A stretch of DNA of 64,000 bases, from positions 124,001 through 188,000 of the forward strand of contig CATOPL010000003.1 of assembly GCA_951802115.1 (NCBI GenBank), written 5' to 3'. The notes beneath the pieces were generated by a model. The model was not told the DNA's origin and ran no database searches. It saw nothing but the letters and a program-made list of their open reading frames with translations. A program made the translations under genes and the position numbers. Below, one piece after another: positions 51,830 to 61,828 of this stretch; the stretch's first letter is position 1, and each line of letters opens with the position of its first letter. The stretch is from an uncultured Lachnospiraceae bacterium. GTDB taxonomy: Bacteria > Bacillota > Clostridia > Lachnospirales > Lachnospiraceae.

Positions 51830-53008
51830 ATGATAGAAATACTGCGTCGTTCCCCCTTATACCCTTTTCTGGCCAGGCTCTACCCTGCGCTGCATGGCGC
51901 TCTGATCTGGTGGACATGGCAGTTCTGCGCTCTGCTGCCGGTGCAAAAGCAGAAAATTGTATTCAGCAATTTTAACGGCGGCGGCTTTGGGGATAATTCC
52001 CGCTATGTTGCAGAAGAATGCATTCGCCGGAAGATCCCCCATAAGCTTTTCTGGATCTGCGAAAGACCCGGCTGCACGTTTCCTCCGGAACTTACGGTCA
52101 TCCGTCCCAACACGCTCCGTTTTGTCTACCATATGTCTACATCCGGCTTCTGGGTAGATAACACAAGAAAACTCTATTACCTGAAAAAGAAAAAAAGCCA
52201 GACTTATATCCAGCTATGGCATGGCGGACCCGGTCTGAAACGCATCGAACGGGACGCCGGAAACGGACTGAGTCCGGAATATATCGCGTATGCAAAAAAG
52301 GATTCACAGAACATCGATCTGCTTTTAAGCTGCTGTAAATTCTGCACAGACTGCTACAGAAGCTGCTTCTGGTACGACGGACCGATTCTGGAAAAGGGAA
52401 TTCCCAAAAACGACCTTTATTTTCGGAATATTCCGGCTATGCGCCGTATGGTACGGTCGTATTATCAGCTTTCGGAAGACACTAGGCTGGTACTCTATGT
52501 CCCCACCTGGCGTGAAAACCGGAAGCTCCATGTCTATCATCTGGACTTTGAAGGCTGTCTGGATGCTTTCGAGAAACGGTTTGGCGGCCAATGGATTATG
52601 CTGGTCCGGCTGCATCCCAATGTCAACGCCGCAGATTTTGACATCCACTACACAGACCGGGTATTGAACGCCTCCCCCTATGACAATGTCCAGGAACTGC
52701 TGGCCGCAGGCGACGCCGTGATTACAGACTATTCCTCCTGCGGATTTGATTATATTCAGCTCGACCGGCTTTCTTTGTTCTATGCAGAAGATTATGAAGA
52801 AATGGGAAAGGATAAGGGATATTATTTCGAGCTTGACGAACTGCCCGTTCCCAAGGCGTTTTCCAATGCGGAAATGATTCAGAATATTTTAAACTATTCA
52901 CCCGGGGAATGGCAGAAAAAACGGGAAATATTTATGAACAAGATGAATTATTATGACGACGGACACGCCTCCGAAGCGACCGTAGACTATATTTTAAAGA
53001 GATCCTGA
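51830..53008 (+). CDS. CDP-glycerol glycerophosphotransferase family protein
   Basis: This 392-residue protein has the TagB/TagF pattern: QLWHGGPGLKRIERD (about 127-141), VPTWREN (about 223), RLHPNVNAADFD and AGDAVITDYSSCGFDYIQL. Such enzymes add polyol phosphates, building teichoic-acid-like or capsular polymers at the inner membrane face. It has its own direction opposite to the neighbours, a GGAGAG ribosome site, and element B upstream. The donor (glycerol, ribitol or other) is not clear from sequence. Confidence 0.9.
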   Translation: MIEILRRSPLYPFLARLYPALHGALIWWTWQFCALLPVQKQKIVFSNFNGGGFGDNSRYVAEECIRRKIPHKLFWICERPGCTFPPELTVIRPNTLRFVYHMSTSGFWVDNTRKLYYLKKKKSQTYIQLWHGGPGLKRIERDAGNGLSPEYIAYAKKDSQNIDLLLSCCKFCTDCYRSCFWYDGPILEKGIPKNDLYFRNIPAMRRMVRSYYQLSEDTRLVLYVPTWRENRKLHVYHLDFEGCLDAFEKRFGGQWIMLVRLHPNVNAADFDIHYTDRVLNASPYDNVQELLAAGDAVITDYSSCGFDYIQLDRLSLFYAEDYEEMGKDKGYYFELDELPVPKAFSNAEMIQNILNYSPGEWQKKREIFMNKMNYYDDGHASEATVDYILKRS

Positions 53009-53091
53009 ATACTCAGTACGATCGACACCATGTTATTTCTGTCTTCCGGAGTTTCCGGTGAATCCGGCCTTTCGCCCGGCAAGTCGGACTT

Positions 53092-54141
53092 TCACAGAAA
53101 AAATCTGGCGATTCTCGTCCGAATACGATTGCGCGCCGCCCATCCTGCTCCCGTCAGCAGAATCATGCTTCCAAACACCAGCGCCGCCTGCGTCAGTCTT
53201 TCAGACAGGCCCAGAAGAGAAGCCGCCGCCCGGATAAACATGAACAGAAACATGTGAAAGCAGAGAACCGTCAGCGTCTCCTGACCGGCCAGAGAACAAA
53301 GCCTGGTCAAAGACGGGACTATTTTCTCCAGCCACATTCCGACTGCAAAGACCAGCAAAGAACCGGTAATTCCGGAAATCAGGCAGAGCAGTATATGGTG
53401 TCCATAGTCTCCGCTGGACAGATTCATGCTGCCGTTTAGCTGAGCAGAAATCACAAACACCATCAGAAGAACTCCCAGAACCCAAAGTTCTCCCAGAAGC
53501 TTCTCCCATTTCCTCTCCCGCAGCAGCTCTCCGGCTGCCATAAAGCAGGCAAACAGAGGAACCGCATCCAGACTCCAGGGAAGCAATAATTCCGTCTGAT
53601 AATGCCAGACTGCCGCCAATACCGCTCCCGCGGCCAAAAGCACATATTTTCTGCGGCTGCGGCTGAGCGCCTCATACCATACGCAGGTCAGAAACATGGC
53701 GGTCAGAAACCACAGCGGCGCATTCAGAAGATCCAGAAGTACCGGATTATCCCCTGCATAAGACGTTACGTACATCTGATTTCTGGAATATAAAATTCCG
53801 TATACAGAAGAAAGTTTCAGTTCCCGGGGATTCCCTGCCAGCAGCGAGTCCTTCACCCAGAAAAAAATCCACAGAAATACATTTGTCCAGACATATGGCA
53901 CAAGCAGCCTTCCGGCTTTTTTCTTCACATACAGCCAAAAATCTTTCCCTTCCCTGTATTGAAACGTATACCCTGCTGCCACAAAAAAGACCGGCATATA
54001 AAACATACCGCCGTAAAAGGTCACCGGCCCCGCTTCACAGCCTGCGTGAACCAGAAGCACAACCAGAATCCCCGCAATTTTTCCAAAATCCAGCCAGCCC
54101 AGACGTTCTTTTTTCCTATCTTTTTCCAAAGATCCGCTCAA
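53092..54141 (-). CDS. Acyltransferase family 3 membrane protein
   Basis: This 349-residue protein has about ten membrane helices and the family motif LGWLDFGKIAGILVVLLVHAG with His in LLVHAG. It probably O-acylates a surface glycan. Translation starts at TTG (54141) inside the end of the upstream acyltransferase gene, with AAGGAG nine bases before. The overlap of 26 bp suggests coupled translation. Confidence 0.85.
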   Translation of the reverse strand: MSGSLEKDRKKERLGWLDFGKIAGILVVLLVHAGCEAGPVTFYGGMFYMPVFFVAAGYTFQYREGKDFWLYVKKKAGRLLVPYVWTNVFLWIFFWVKDSLLAGNPRELKLSSVYGILYSRNQMYVTSYAGDNPVLLDLLNAPLWFLTAMFLTCVWYEALSRSRRKYVLLAAGAVLAAVWHYQTELLLPWSLDAVPLFACFMAAGELLRERKWEKLLGELWVLGVLLMVFVISAQLNGSMNLSSGDYGHHILLCLISGITGSLLVFAVGMWLEKIVPSLTRLCSLAGQETLTVLCFHMFLFMFIRAAASLLGLSERLTQAALVFGSMILLTGAGWAARNRIRTRIARFFL

Positions 54142-55267
54142 GCAGCAACTCTCCTTTCTTACTCAATGGTTCCACATACCGGCAGGACAGTTCTGATAAA
54201 AAGACCGTGATCCCCCCTGTCAGAAACAGATTCAGAAGACTGGTCAGATTGTAGCCCAGAAATTCGTGAAAGGTAAGCAGAAACCATGCCCCAAACGTCG
54301 CTGTCACCAGAAAATGAAGCAAATACAGAGAGTAGGAAATACGGCCGATATACAAAAATCCCCGCATGGAAAAAAAGCGCTGCAGAGGTTCCAGATTCAG
54401 AACTGCCATGACAAAACATAACACCCCGAAAATATGATAATAATTCACAAGCACCAAAGGAAGAATCTTCCAGACTGTTCCCTCATAGCCAAAACCGGCT
54501 GAAGGATAACTCATAAAATAAAGCCCTACCGCCATAAGACACCAGTTAAACGGCCGGCTCTGGCAGCATCGTCTCCTTAAGGAACTGTCCGTATGCATAA
54601 AGTCGCACAGTACATACCCCAGGAAAATACTCAGAAAGTCGGTGCGCAGAAGCAGCACTGTCAAAACCGCATACAAAAACCAGCGAAGGCGGAAACGGCT
54701 CACAAAAGCTGCCAGAAGATAATCCAGATATGCCCCCACAAACAGAATTCGGATTGTCCACAGCACACCGTTATAGGCATTTGCTCCGAACAGAAAACTG
54801 CCGTACAGAGATTCCCTCAGCATCTCCGGAAAAGACGGAACAAAGCTGTTAAATCCTGCAAACCATTCTTTGGAACCAGCGACTGCCGCCGCCGGCGTAT
54901 TATAATACAGTTCCAGTCTCATGCACAGATAGATAACGACGTTCACGACAAGTATGGGAGGCAGCAGGCGGAGATACCTTTTCGCAGCGCTTTTACAAAG
55001 TCTGTCTCTGTCTCCGGTTATAAAATATCCCCGGCAGAGCAGATAGCCGCTGATCACCAGGAACAGCCGTACGGCTGTATTTCCGTTAAAAAACAAATTC
55101 AGCGGAGATTTTCCAATCAGAATATCCAGGTTTCCCGGAAGGTGACAACTCTCCGGCTGAAAATGATACATGCCATAGTAAAACGCATATACAAAATGGG
55201 TCATGAATACAGCCAGGCATCCAAACCCTTTTACCCCGTCCAGATACGCTAACTTTTTACTCTCCAT
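54116..55267 (-). CDS. Acyltransferase family 3 (OafA-like) membrane protein
   Basis: This 383-residue protein has about ten membrane helices. It starts MESKKLAYLDGVKGFGCLAV with the family His in FMTHFVYAF and has the RLFLVISGYLLCRGYF motif. Members O-acetylate surface polysaccharides. It differs from the next acyltransferase in its extracellular loops, so the two probably act on different sites. It overlaps both neighbours. Confidence 0.88.
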   Translation of the reverse strand: MESKKLAYLDGVKGFGCLAVFMTHFVYAFYYGMYHFQPESCHLPGNLDILIGKSPLNLFFNGNTAVRLFLVISGYLLCRGYFITGDRDRLCKSAAKRYLRLLPPILVVNVVIYLCMRLELYYNTPAAAVAGSKEWFAGFNSFVPSFPEMLRESLYGSFLFGANAYNGVLWTIRILFVGAYLDYLLAAFVSRFRLRWFLYAVLTVLLLRTDFLSIFLGYVLCDFMHTDSSLRRRCCQSRPFNWCLMAVGLYFMSYPSAGFGYEGTVWKILPLVLVNYYHIFGVLCFVMAVLNLEPLQRFFSMRGFLYIGRISYSLYLLHFLVTATFGAWFLLTFHEFLGYNLTSLLNLFLTGGITVFLSELSCRYVEPLSKKGELLLERIFGKR

Positions 55268-56280
55268 ACCCTTCCTACTCCTGAATCCTCCAAAAGCCGG
55301 CGCCCAAGCCAGAGCGTCACCAGAAACTGAATCACCGAAAATACAGCCATCGGCATCATTGAAGTCCCGTTAAAGCATTCCTGATATCCTGCATAAATCA
55401 CAATCTGTAAAAGCATCGGCACCAGAAATTCCCCCGGCGCCAGCATAAAATAAAGTATTGCCAGAACACCGAACAGATATCCGTAAGTCTGATCCACATA
55501 GGGCAGAAAATAGCCTGCAAAAAGTCCGCAAAACAGAAAAATCCGCAAAATCTGCACAGGAGTCATCTCTATCTTTCCCATACCAAGCAGATATAAAAGA
55601 AGGACCGACAGGCCCATCGTCAGAAACAGACCTATAACCGCTGCCGGTTCCACCGGCTGGTTCTGAACGGCTTCTTTTCCCACAATCTCATAAATATTGG
55701 GCCAGTGAAAAGTAAGCAGCGTGTAGCCGGCCTGAAGCCACGCCCGGTAAGCTGCAAAAAAACGCGCCCCTCCCGCCGCCAGCAGTACAAAAAGCTGTTC
55801 GATCCGGAGTCGTCTGTTCTGCCACAGCACTGCGCAGCCAATTAAAAGTCCCGCATATTTCACAGACCATAAAAGCAGAGCCGCAGTCACTAACGTAAAC
55901 AGCCAGGCCCCGGACTGCCCCCGGAATCGTTCCAGAAATAAAAGAGCACACAGAAACAGCAGCGCACCCACGCAGGCATTTCCCCGCAGGATCGTCCCGT
56001 CCGCCACCGCCGCCGGCAGGATCAGAAGCACTGCATAAGTTCCCAGCGCCTTTTTCCTGCTGCCCGTAAAACACTGTATCAGCACAGCCGCTGCCAGAGC
56101 AAGATACCATTCCGCCAGCACATACGTCCAGTGCGGAATACCTTTCTCAAAAGGCGTCCGCAGAAGATATGCCGCGCCTGTAATACAGACTGCCAGCAGC
56201 GCTTCCAGAAATTCAAAAGACAGCTTTCCCAGGCGGAACTTCCGAAACAGCAGCTCTCTGAGCATATGATCCACATTCAT
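55249..56280 (-). CDS. GT-C-fold membrane glycosyltransferase-like protein
   Basis: The 343-residue protein has about ten membrane helices. It shares with the upstream gene product a motif of the type FHWPNIYEIVGKEA and a later PYVDQTYGYL segment, as in polyprenol-phosphate sugar-dependent GT-C enzymes (DUF2029-like). Expected acidic residues in the first outer loop are less clear than in the neighbour, so it may be a partner or a degenerate copy. The ATG at 56280 overlaps the upstream stop (ATGA). Confidence 0.65.
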   Translation of the reverse strand: MNVDHMLRELLFRKFRLGKLSFEFLEALLAVCITGAAYLLRTPFEKGIPHWTYVLAEWYLALAAAVLIQCFTGSRKKALGTYAVLLILPAAVADGTILRGNACVGALLFLCALLFLERFRGQSGAWLFTLVTAALLLWSVKYAGLLIGCAVLWQNRRLRIEQLFVLLAAGGARFFAAYRAWLQAGYTLLTFHWPNIYEIVGKEAVQNQPVEPAAVIGLFLTMGLSVLLLYLLGMGKIEMTPVQILRIFLFCGLFAGYFLPYVDQTYGYLFGVLAILYFMLAPGEFLVPMLLQIVIYAGYQECFNGTSMMPMAVFSVIQFLVTLWLGRRLLEDSGVGRVWRVKS

Positions 56281-57500
56281 CCCGGTATCCTCCCCTCTTC
56301 CTCTGTGTCCAGTTTTTCCCTCTCTGCCCTGCATTGTGGAAACCGATACAGATCAAGTCCGATTACGACCAATACAGCAAGCTGTACAAACGCCAGAATA
56401 CCATACGGTACTGCAGGAGCCTTTTTAGTCAGATACTCCGCATAGCCCACCACACTCAAAAAACCCGCAGCAATGAACAGAGGAAAACGTCTCCGCCGGA
56501 TCATCGCATAGATCAGCAGAAATGCGTCCGTCAGATACAGATAGCGCTCATGCATATGAGGAATAAAATATGTGGTCAGCAGTCCGAAAAACACCACCAT
56601 CAATATTACATATTCTTTTGTGACCCGCACTTGCTGGTAGGCCATCCAGAACATGACGATCATCAGAATTCCCAGAACCAGATACATTCCTGCGCTTACA
56701 TACTCATCCAGAAAATGCTGATTGCCGATAATCTGATAAATATTGGGGAATTTAATTGATAAAGACCAGCGGTCCTTGCTCCCCTGAAATGCATAGATAC
56801 CGATCAGCTCTGAAAAAGGCCGGCCGGCCAGCCACGCCGGAAAAATTCCCAGAAAATACATAACCGGTATGGTCGCAAAATGTTTCAGTTTTATCTTCCG
56901 GCGTACCCACAGAATCACAAGAAACGGAAATATAAAAAGAGTCTGCAGCTTTACGGCAAACGCCGCTCCATAAAACCACATGCCTGTCCACGTCCTGTCT
57001 TTCAGCAAAAAAAAGACACTGCACAGAATCAGAAACGTATAAATAATATCGCACTGCGACCACACTGCCGCATTCAAAATGACTGTCGGCAGGAACAAAA
57101 AGAGGCCGTAAGCGAACTGTGCGCGCCTGCGGCTTTTCGTACACTCCATGACAATCCCGGCAATCACCGCTGCCCCGGCAAATTCCAGCAGACAGCAGAA
57201 CCCCTTAAAAGCGGTCATGGCATTGATTGGAAGCAGCGTAATCAGATAGAGAAGATACATGACCGGCGGTGCATAGTCATAAAAATTTCCGGCCAGTGCA
57301 CGAAACCCTTTTGTCTCCAGTTCCAGCAGCCAGCTGCTCCAGTAAATACTCCAGTCGTCCGCCACAAAAGAACGCACCAGAACCCGTACTGTGACTGCCA
57401 GAACTGTCAGAACTGTCAGAACCAGAAACTCCTCTCCCTGAAGCTTCTGTTTTCCAATAGATACTTCTTTTTCCATCCATCCTCTGATATATCGATCCAT
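56277..57500 (-). CDS. GT-C-fold membrane glycosyltransferase
   Basis: The 407-residue protein has about ten membrane helices. An early outer loop reads RSFVADDWSIYWSSW with an acidic pair (VADD) typical of GT-C catalytic sites. IKFPNIYQIIG and YFIPHMHERYLYL are typical of the mannosyltransferase/DUF2029 group, which uses lipid-linked sugars outside the membrane. The GtrB-like GT2 next to it could supply that donor. I chose the ATG at 57500 because CAGGAG is upstream. Confidence 0.78.
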   Translation of the reverse strand: MDRYIRGWMEKEVSIGKQKLQGEEFLVLTVLTVLAVTVRVLVRSFVADDWSIYWSSWLLELETKGFRALAGNFYDYAPPVMYLLYLITLLPINAMTAFKGFCCLLEFAGAAVIAGIVMECTKSRRRAQFAYGLFLFLPTVILNAAVWSQCDIIYTFLILCSVFFLLKDRTWTGMWFYGAAFAVKLQTLFIFPFLVILWVRRKIKLKHFATIPVMYFLGIFPAWLAGRPFSELIGIYAFQGSKDRWSLSIKFPNIYQIIGNQHFLDEYVSAGMYLVLGILMIVMFWMAYQQVRVTKEYVILMVVFFGLLTTYFIPHMHERYLYLTDAFLLIYAMIRRRRFPLFIAAGFLSVVGYAEYLTKKAPAVPYGILAFVQLAVLVVIGLDLYRFPQCRAEREKLDTEEEGRIPG

Positions 57501-57516
57501 GTCGCTCCTGTCCCGC

Positions 57517-58482
57517 TTATCTAAGCACCTTTTCAATAATAAACCTGGGTCTTCTTTTCGTTTCCAGATAGATTTTGCCGATATATTCTCCGATTACACC
57601 AATCGCCAGCAGCTGCAGGCCTCCGATCGCCCAGATAGACACAATCAGAGACGTCCAGCCGATACTGGTATTCCCCAGAAAATGCTGAATCAAAGAATAA
57701 GCCAGCATGGCGATGCTGCACAGGAAGATAAGCATACCCAGAAACACAATAAAACGGATCGGCTTAATGGAAAGCGACGTGATCCCGTCCACCGCCAGAG
57801 CCAGCATCTTCTTCAGCGGATATTTGGATTCACCCGCAAATCGCTCATGCCGCTCATACGTTACAACTCCTGTCTGAAAGCCGATCATCGGCACAATCCC
57901 CCGAAGAAACAGATTTACTTCCTGGTAGTTTTCCATCTCGTCCAGCGCGCGTCTGCTCATCAGCCGGTAATCCGCATGATTGAAAACCACTTCGCCTCCC
58001 ATCAGATTGATCAGCTTGTAGAAGCCTTCCGCCGTAAATTTTTTAAAAAATGTATCTGTATCCCTGGCGCTGCGCACGCCGTAAACAATCTCGCAGCCCT
58101 GATAATATTTTTCTATAAACTGATCGATGACGTCGATATCATCCTGCAGATCCGCATCCAGGGAAATCACCATGTCTGCGTACTCTTTCGCTGTCATCAG
58201 ACCGCCCAGAAGAGCATTTTGGTGCCCCCGGTTCCGCGAAAGCTTTACTCCCTGGAAGACCGCATTCTCTTCATGAAGCTGTTCAATCATCTCCCAGGTT
58301 CTGTCTTTCGAACCGTCGTTGACAAACATGATCCGGCTGTTACATGAGATTGTTCCCTTCTCCATCAGACTTTCCATCTTCTCAAGAAGTCTCTGAGACG
58401 TCTCCGGCAGTACCTCCTGTTCATTGTAACAGGGAATGACCAGATACAGGACCTGTCCTTTCTGATTTCGTTTTTCTTCCAT
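57517..58482 (-). CDS. GtrB/DPM1-like GT2 glycosyltransferase with two membrane helices
   Basis: This 321-residue protein has a GT2 domain (LVIPCYNEQEVLPETSQRL, then the DxD-type VISLDADLQDD at about 100) and two C-terminal membrane helices (about 233-255 and 268-290). This is the bactoprenol-phosphate glucosyltransferase layout. It likely makes undecaprenyl-phosphate-sugar for the GT-C enzymes downstream. Confidence 0.9.
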   Translation of the reverse strand: MEEKRNQKGQVLYLVIPCYNEQEVLPETSQRLLEKMESLMEKGTISCNSRIMFVNDGSKDRTWEMIEQLHEENAVFQGVKLSRNRGHQNALLGGLMTAKEYADMVISLDADLQDDIDVIDQFIEKYYQGCEIVYGVRSARDTDTFFKKFTAEGFYKLINLMGGEVVFNHADYRLMSRRALDEMENYQEVNLFLRGIVPMIGFQTGVVTYERHERFAGESKYPLKKMLALAVDGITSLSIKPIRFIVFLGMLIFLCSIAMLAYSLIQHFLGNTSIGWTSLIVSIWAIGGLQLLAIGVIGEYIGKIYLETKRRPRFIIEKVLR

Positions 58483-58484
58483 CG

Positions 58485-58880
58485 CTATGATTCCTCTTTT
58501 TGCTCTTTCTCTTCTTTGAACCGTTTCAGTTCCATTTCCAGTTCCTGCAGCCGCTTTTCATTCAAAGCCACCATCTGATCCAGCGTCCGTATGCTGTTGG
58601 ACAGCCTCGAGAGCGCCAGCGTCAGTGAAAAAATGATCACCAGAGAAAAGCAAAAACCCAGGAAAAAGATCATATTTACCGGCGCATAAATTCCCAGAAA
58701 ATCCGATACCACAATCAGAAGCCCCGGCGCACAATCGAAGATCAGAAGCGCGCACAGAACCGCCATCCATGAAAGTGCGTACTTCAGCTCCAGGCTTCTT
58801 TTGCGTATCATGTTCACCAGAATCACAAATACAAACAGAATCGCAACACCAATCACGATCTGTAATTTAAATGTCATCAT
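58485..58880 (-). CDS. DUF2304 family membrane protein
   Basis: The 131-residue protein has three membrane helices (about 5-22, 33-55, 68-92) and a C-terminal coiled coil (RTLDQMVALNEKRLQELEME, about 98-117). DUF2304 proteins sit beside GT2 genes of surface-glycan clusters and are thought to help lipid-linked sugar transfer. It is flanked here by two GT2 genes, 2 and 18 bp away. Confidence 0.85.
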   Translation of the reverse strand: MMTFKLQIVIGVAILFVFVILVNMIRKRSLELKYALSWMAVLCALLIFDCAPGLLIVVSDFLGIYAPVNMIFFLGFCFSLVIIFSLTLALSRLSNSIRTLDQMVALNEKRLQELEMELKRFKEEKEQKEES

Positions 58881-58898
58881 CGCCCGTCTCTCCCGCTT

Positions 58899-59588
58899 TT
58901 ATTTTCTGAGTCTTTCTACCAGAATGGCCAAGGTTACCTTAATCATATAGTAGACAGTCCGCAGGCCTCCGATGGAAGAAGTTCCTTCTTTTCTCTCTCT
59001 CATTATCACCGGAACTTCTGTAACTTTCTTTCCCATGCGCAGAATCGCCATTACGCTCTCCGGTTCCGGATAATCCTTGGGATAATTCCCGGCATAAATA
59101 CGCATCACATCTTTGTTTACCATGCGCAGGCCGGAAGTCGGATCCGTCACCTTTTTTCCGCTCAGAAGTCTGATCAGCTGGGAAAAGTACCAGATACCGA
59201 CCCTGCGCAGGCCGGAAGACTGAAACCCCTCTTTTTCTATAAACCGGGAACCGATGACCATTCCGCTGTCCGTTTCCACAAGCTTCTGAGCCATCATTTC
59301 CAGATAAGTTGCATCATGCTGCCCGTCGCCGTCAAACTGCACGGCCGTATCGTATCCCTGCTGACAGGCATAGATATATCCCGTCTGTACTGCTCCGCCA
59401 ATCCCCAGATTGACAGACAGATTTATATGATTCAGTCCGTTTTTCTGACAAATATCAAGCGTCTCATCCGTCGAACAGTCATTGATTACTACGTAATCAA
59501 ATTCCGGCGCGTGCCTCCTGATATCATCCACCGCATTGAGAATGCTTGCACATTCATTATAGGCAGGGATGATCACAAGTTTTTTCAT
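58899..59588 (-). CDS. GT2 glycosyltransferase (polyprenol-phosphate type)
   Basis: The 229-residue protein begins MKKLVIIPAYNECASILNAV and has VINDCSTDETLDIC and AVQFDGDGQHDATYL (DxD). It ends without the membrane helices of GtrB, as in short dolichol-phosphate mannosyltransferase-like proteins. I chose the ATG at 59588, which has GGAG upstream; the longer frame lies in the gap. It pairs by position with the DUF2304 protein. Confidence 0.88.
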   Translation of the reverse strand: MKKLVIIPAYNECASILNAVDDIRRHAPEFDYVVINDCSTDETLDICQKNGLNHINLSVNLGIGGAVQTGYIYACQQGYDTAVQFDGDGQHDATYLEMMAQKLVETDSGMVIGSRFIEKEGFQSSGLRRVGIWYFSQLIRLLSGKKVTDPTSGLRMVNKDVMRIYAGNYPKDYPEPESVMAILRMGKKVTEVPVIMRERKEGTSSIGGLRTVYYMIKVTLAILVERLRK

Positions 59589-59657
59589 ACAATGCTCCTC
59601 CGTATACGGATTTTTTGCGATGTCTCCCGACATTCTATCACAAACCAGAAAATATTG

Positions 59658-60404
59658 CTACTTTTTTACAAATTGTGCCAGCACGCGCACAATCCGGCAC
59701 AAATCCGTAAACCATGCAAAAGACACATGATTTTCTTTCAGCGCCCGGTGCCCCTCTTTGAATGACTGATAATAGGCTCCCAGACTGTTGGTGCTTGTCC
59801 CTCCGTGGGACATATAGATCAGTATCTCCGGAAGGTAGGAAAGTCTGATCTGTTTCCGGTACAGGATCCGTACCATAAATTCATAATCTGCCGCGATCCG
59901 GTAGTCAACCCTGTATGTACCAAACCGCTCGTATACCTCCCGTTTCAGATACAGCGTCGGATGCCCCGGAAGCCAGCCGCTGCGAATGCTTCCCTGACCC
60001 TGATGCCATTTGCGCACGACCCGATCTCCATCCATATAATACAGATCCCCGTGAACGCCGTCCGTCCCTTCCGATTCTATTGCTTCTACCATCCGGCTGA
60101 TAACTCCTTCGTCTGCATACCGGTCAAAGCAACAGCCGATAATATCCCCGGAAGCCATGGCAATCCCTTTGTTCAGCGCATCATAGATTCCCTGATCAGG
60201 TTCTGAGACGGAGCGCACCTGGCCCGGCATCCGGGCCTCCATTTTACGGATCAGTTCCGGCGTCCTGTCTGTGGAACCGCCGTCGACAATAATATATTCC
60301 AGATTTTTATAGTCCTGTCTGGCTACCTCTTCCATGATGCGTTCCAGATTGACAGCATCATTATATGTGGTCGTGATAACCGATACTTTTGGTCTTGTAC
60401 TCAT
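59658..60404 (-). CDS. GT2 family glycosyltransferase
   Basis: The 248-residue protein begins RPKVSVITTTYNDAVNLERI, with YIIVDGGSTDRT and HGDLYYMDGDRVVRKW. Its length and motifs are those of soluble GT2 enzymes acting on lipid-linked oligosaccharides. It is directly adjacent to the GT4 gene with no gap. Confidence 0.9.
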   Translation of the reverse strand: MSTRPKVSVITTTYNDAVNLERIMEEVARQDYKNLEYIIVDGGSTDRTPELIRKMEARMPGQVRSVSEPDQGIYDALNKGIAMASGDIIGCCFDRYADEGVISRMVEAIESEGTDGVHGDLYYMDGDRVVRKWHQGQGSIRSGWLPGHPTLYLKREVYERFGTYRVDYRIAADYEFMVRILYRKQIRLSYLPEILIYMSHGGTSTNSLGAYYQSFKEGHRALKENHVSFAWFTDLCRIVRVLAQFVKK

Positions 60405-61622
60405 CTACTCTCCCTGACCTGCCGATTCATAATACAGCTTCACATATTCCAGGAAGCGTTCCTCTCTCTCATATTGTTCCGCTCTTTTCAGGCAGGCGCT
60501 GCGGCTTTTCGGCTTTCTTCTTTCCTCAAGGACAGCCTGCAAAAGCGCGTCTTCATTTCCTTTTGGAACAATACGCCCGCAGCTTTCATCGATGCTCTCC
60601 GGACTGCCCCCGGTGTCAAATGTGATCACCGGCGTACCGCACGCCAGTGACTCCAGGTTGGTCGTCGGAAAATTATCCTCCAGCGTCGTATTGACAAACA
60701 CATCCGCCATAGAATAATACTCTGCCAGCTCATCCGCGGAAGACGTCCTTGTAAATCCCATAATGTTTTTCGGAAGGCTGCGCAGCTGCTTTTTGGAAAG
60801 TCCGATCAATACCACCCGATAATCCGGCGGAAGCTTCTGGGCAAGCCGGATCAGATACTGGAGTCCCTTTCTTCGTTCCCATACGTTCGCCACTCCCAGA
60901 ATTACAAACGTTTCGGAAAGTCCCAGCTTCTGTCTCAGTCCGCCGTCCAGCGGCCGGAATATTTTCCTGTCGATCCCGTTTGGTATCACTTTTATCGGAT
61001 ACTCTTTTAAAAAAGACTGCTCTGCTTCTTTCTTCAGCCATTCAGACGGCACTGCAAGCGTAAGACGCGGCACTCCTGTAAAAGCTTCTTTCTTTCTTAT
61101 ATAGTTCCTCGCTGTGCGGTTTTTAAACAGCGCATAAGGGTATGTCCTCCGGTATTCTTCACACTCTGTACACCCGCTCTTCCACCCCGTACAGCCTGTA
61201 TAGTCATAAAATGCGCAGTGCCCGGTATAAGACCAGCAGTCGTGAAGCGTCCACACCACCGGTTTCCCGGCTTTTTTTAAATAAGCAAACAACAATTCCA
61301 CCTGCAGCACAAAACCATGAAGATTGTGCAGATGAATCACATCCGGATTCCAGGTCCGGATTCTGCCGATCAGCCGTCTGGTCTGCGCCGCGGAGGCAAA
61401 CCCGTGTTCTCCCTTGAAAAAAGTAGAAATTACATGCACAGCCATGTCCGCCGGGGAGCCAAAGCGATACGCGCGGATCCCCTGCGGAGCTTTTCTGCGC
61501 CCATAGGCAATCAAAGGAGTATCTCCGTTCTTCTCCAGAATATGATAAATATCAAGCACAATGCGTCCTACGCTGCCGCTGCCGCACACGGTGCTGATCT
61601 GTAAAACCTTTATACCGCTCAT
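60405..61622 (-). CDS. GT4 family glycosyltransferase
   Basis: The 405-residue protein has a glycogen-synthase-like GT-B fold. The N terminus KVLQISTVCGSGSVGRIVLD provides the acceptor domain, and the donor domain has VIPNGIDRKIFRP and NTTLEDNFPTTNLESLACG (ESLACGTPVI near 325). It is the first gene of the run of polysaccharide genes on this strand. Confidence 0.92.
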   Translation of the reverse strand: MSGIKVLQISTVCGSGSVGRIVLDIYHILEKNGDTPLIAYGRRKAPQGIRAYRFGSPADMAVHVISTFFKGEHGFASAAQTRRLIGRIRTWNPDVIHLHNLHGFVLQVELLFAYLKKAGKPVVWTLHDCWSYTGHCAFYDYTGCTGWKSGCTECEEYRRTYPYALFKNRTARNYIRKKEAFTGVPRLTLAVPSEWLKKEAEQSFLKEYPIKVIPNGIDRKIFRPLDGGLRQKLGLSETFVILGVANVWERRKGLQYLIRLAQKLPPDYRVVLIGLSKKQLRSLPKNIMGFTRTSSADELAEYYSMADVFVNTTLEDNFPTTNLESLACGTPVITFDTGGSPESIDESCGRIVPKGNEDALLQAVLEERRKPKSRSACLKRAEQYEREERFLEYVKLYYESAGQGE

Positions 61623-61828
61623 AAGGCCCCCTGTATTTTCAATACGGCTCCGCTTTCAGAAAAACCGTATTTCTTCAGGCTATCCGGACGCCGGCGCGGG
61701 CTGAACATTCTTCCTCTGACGGCGTTGCCTGTATCTTTTCTGTATGCTATACTGATATTGTTTTACATCTGTACAACCGGATCACAGCCGTACAGATATC
61801 TAAAATATAGTATAAGCGAGGTATCTCA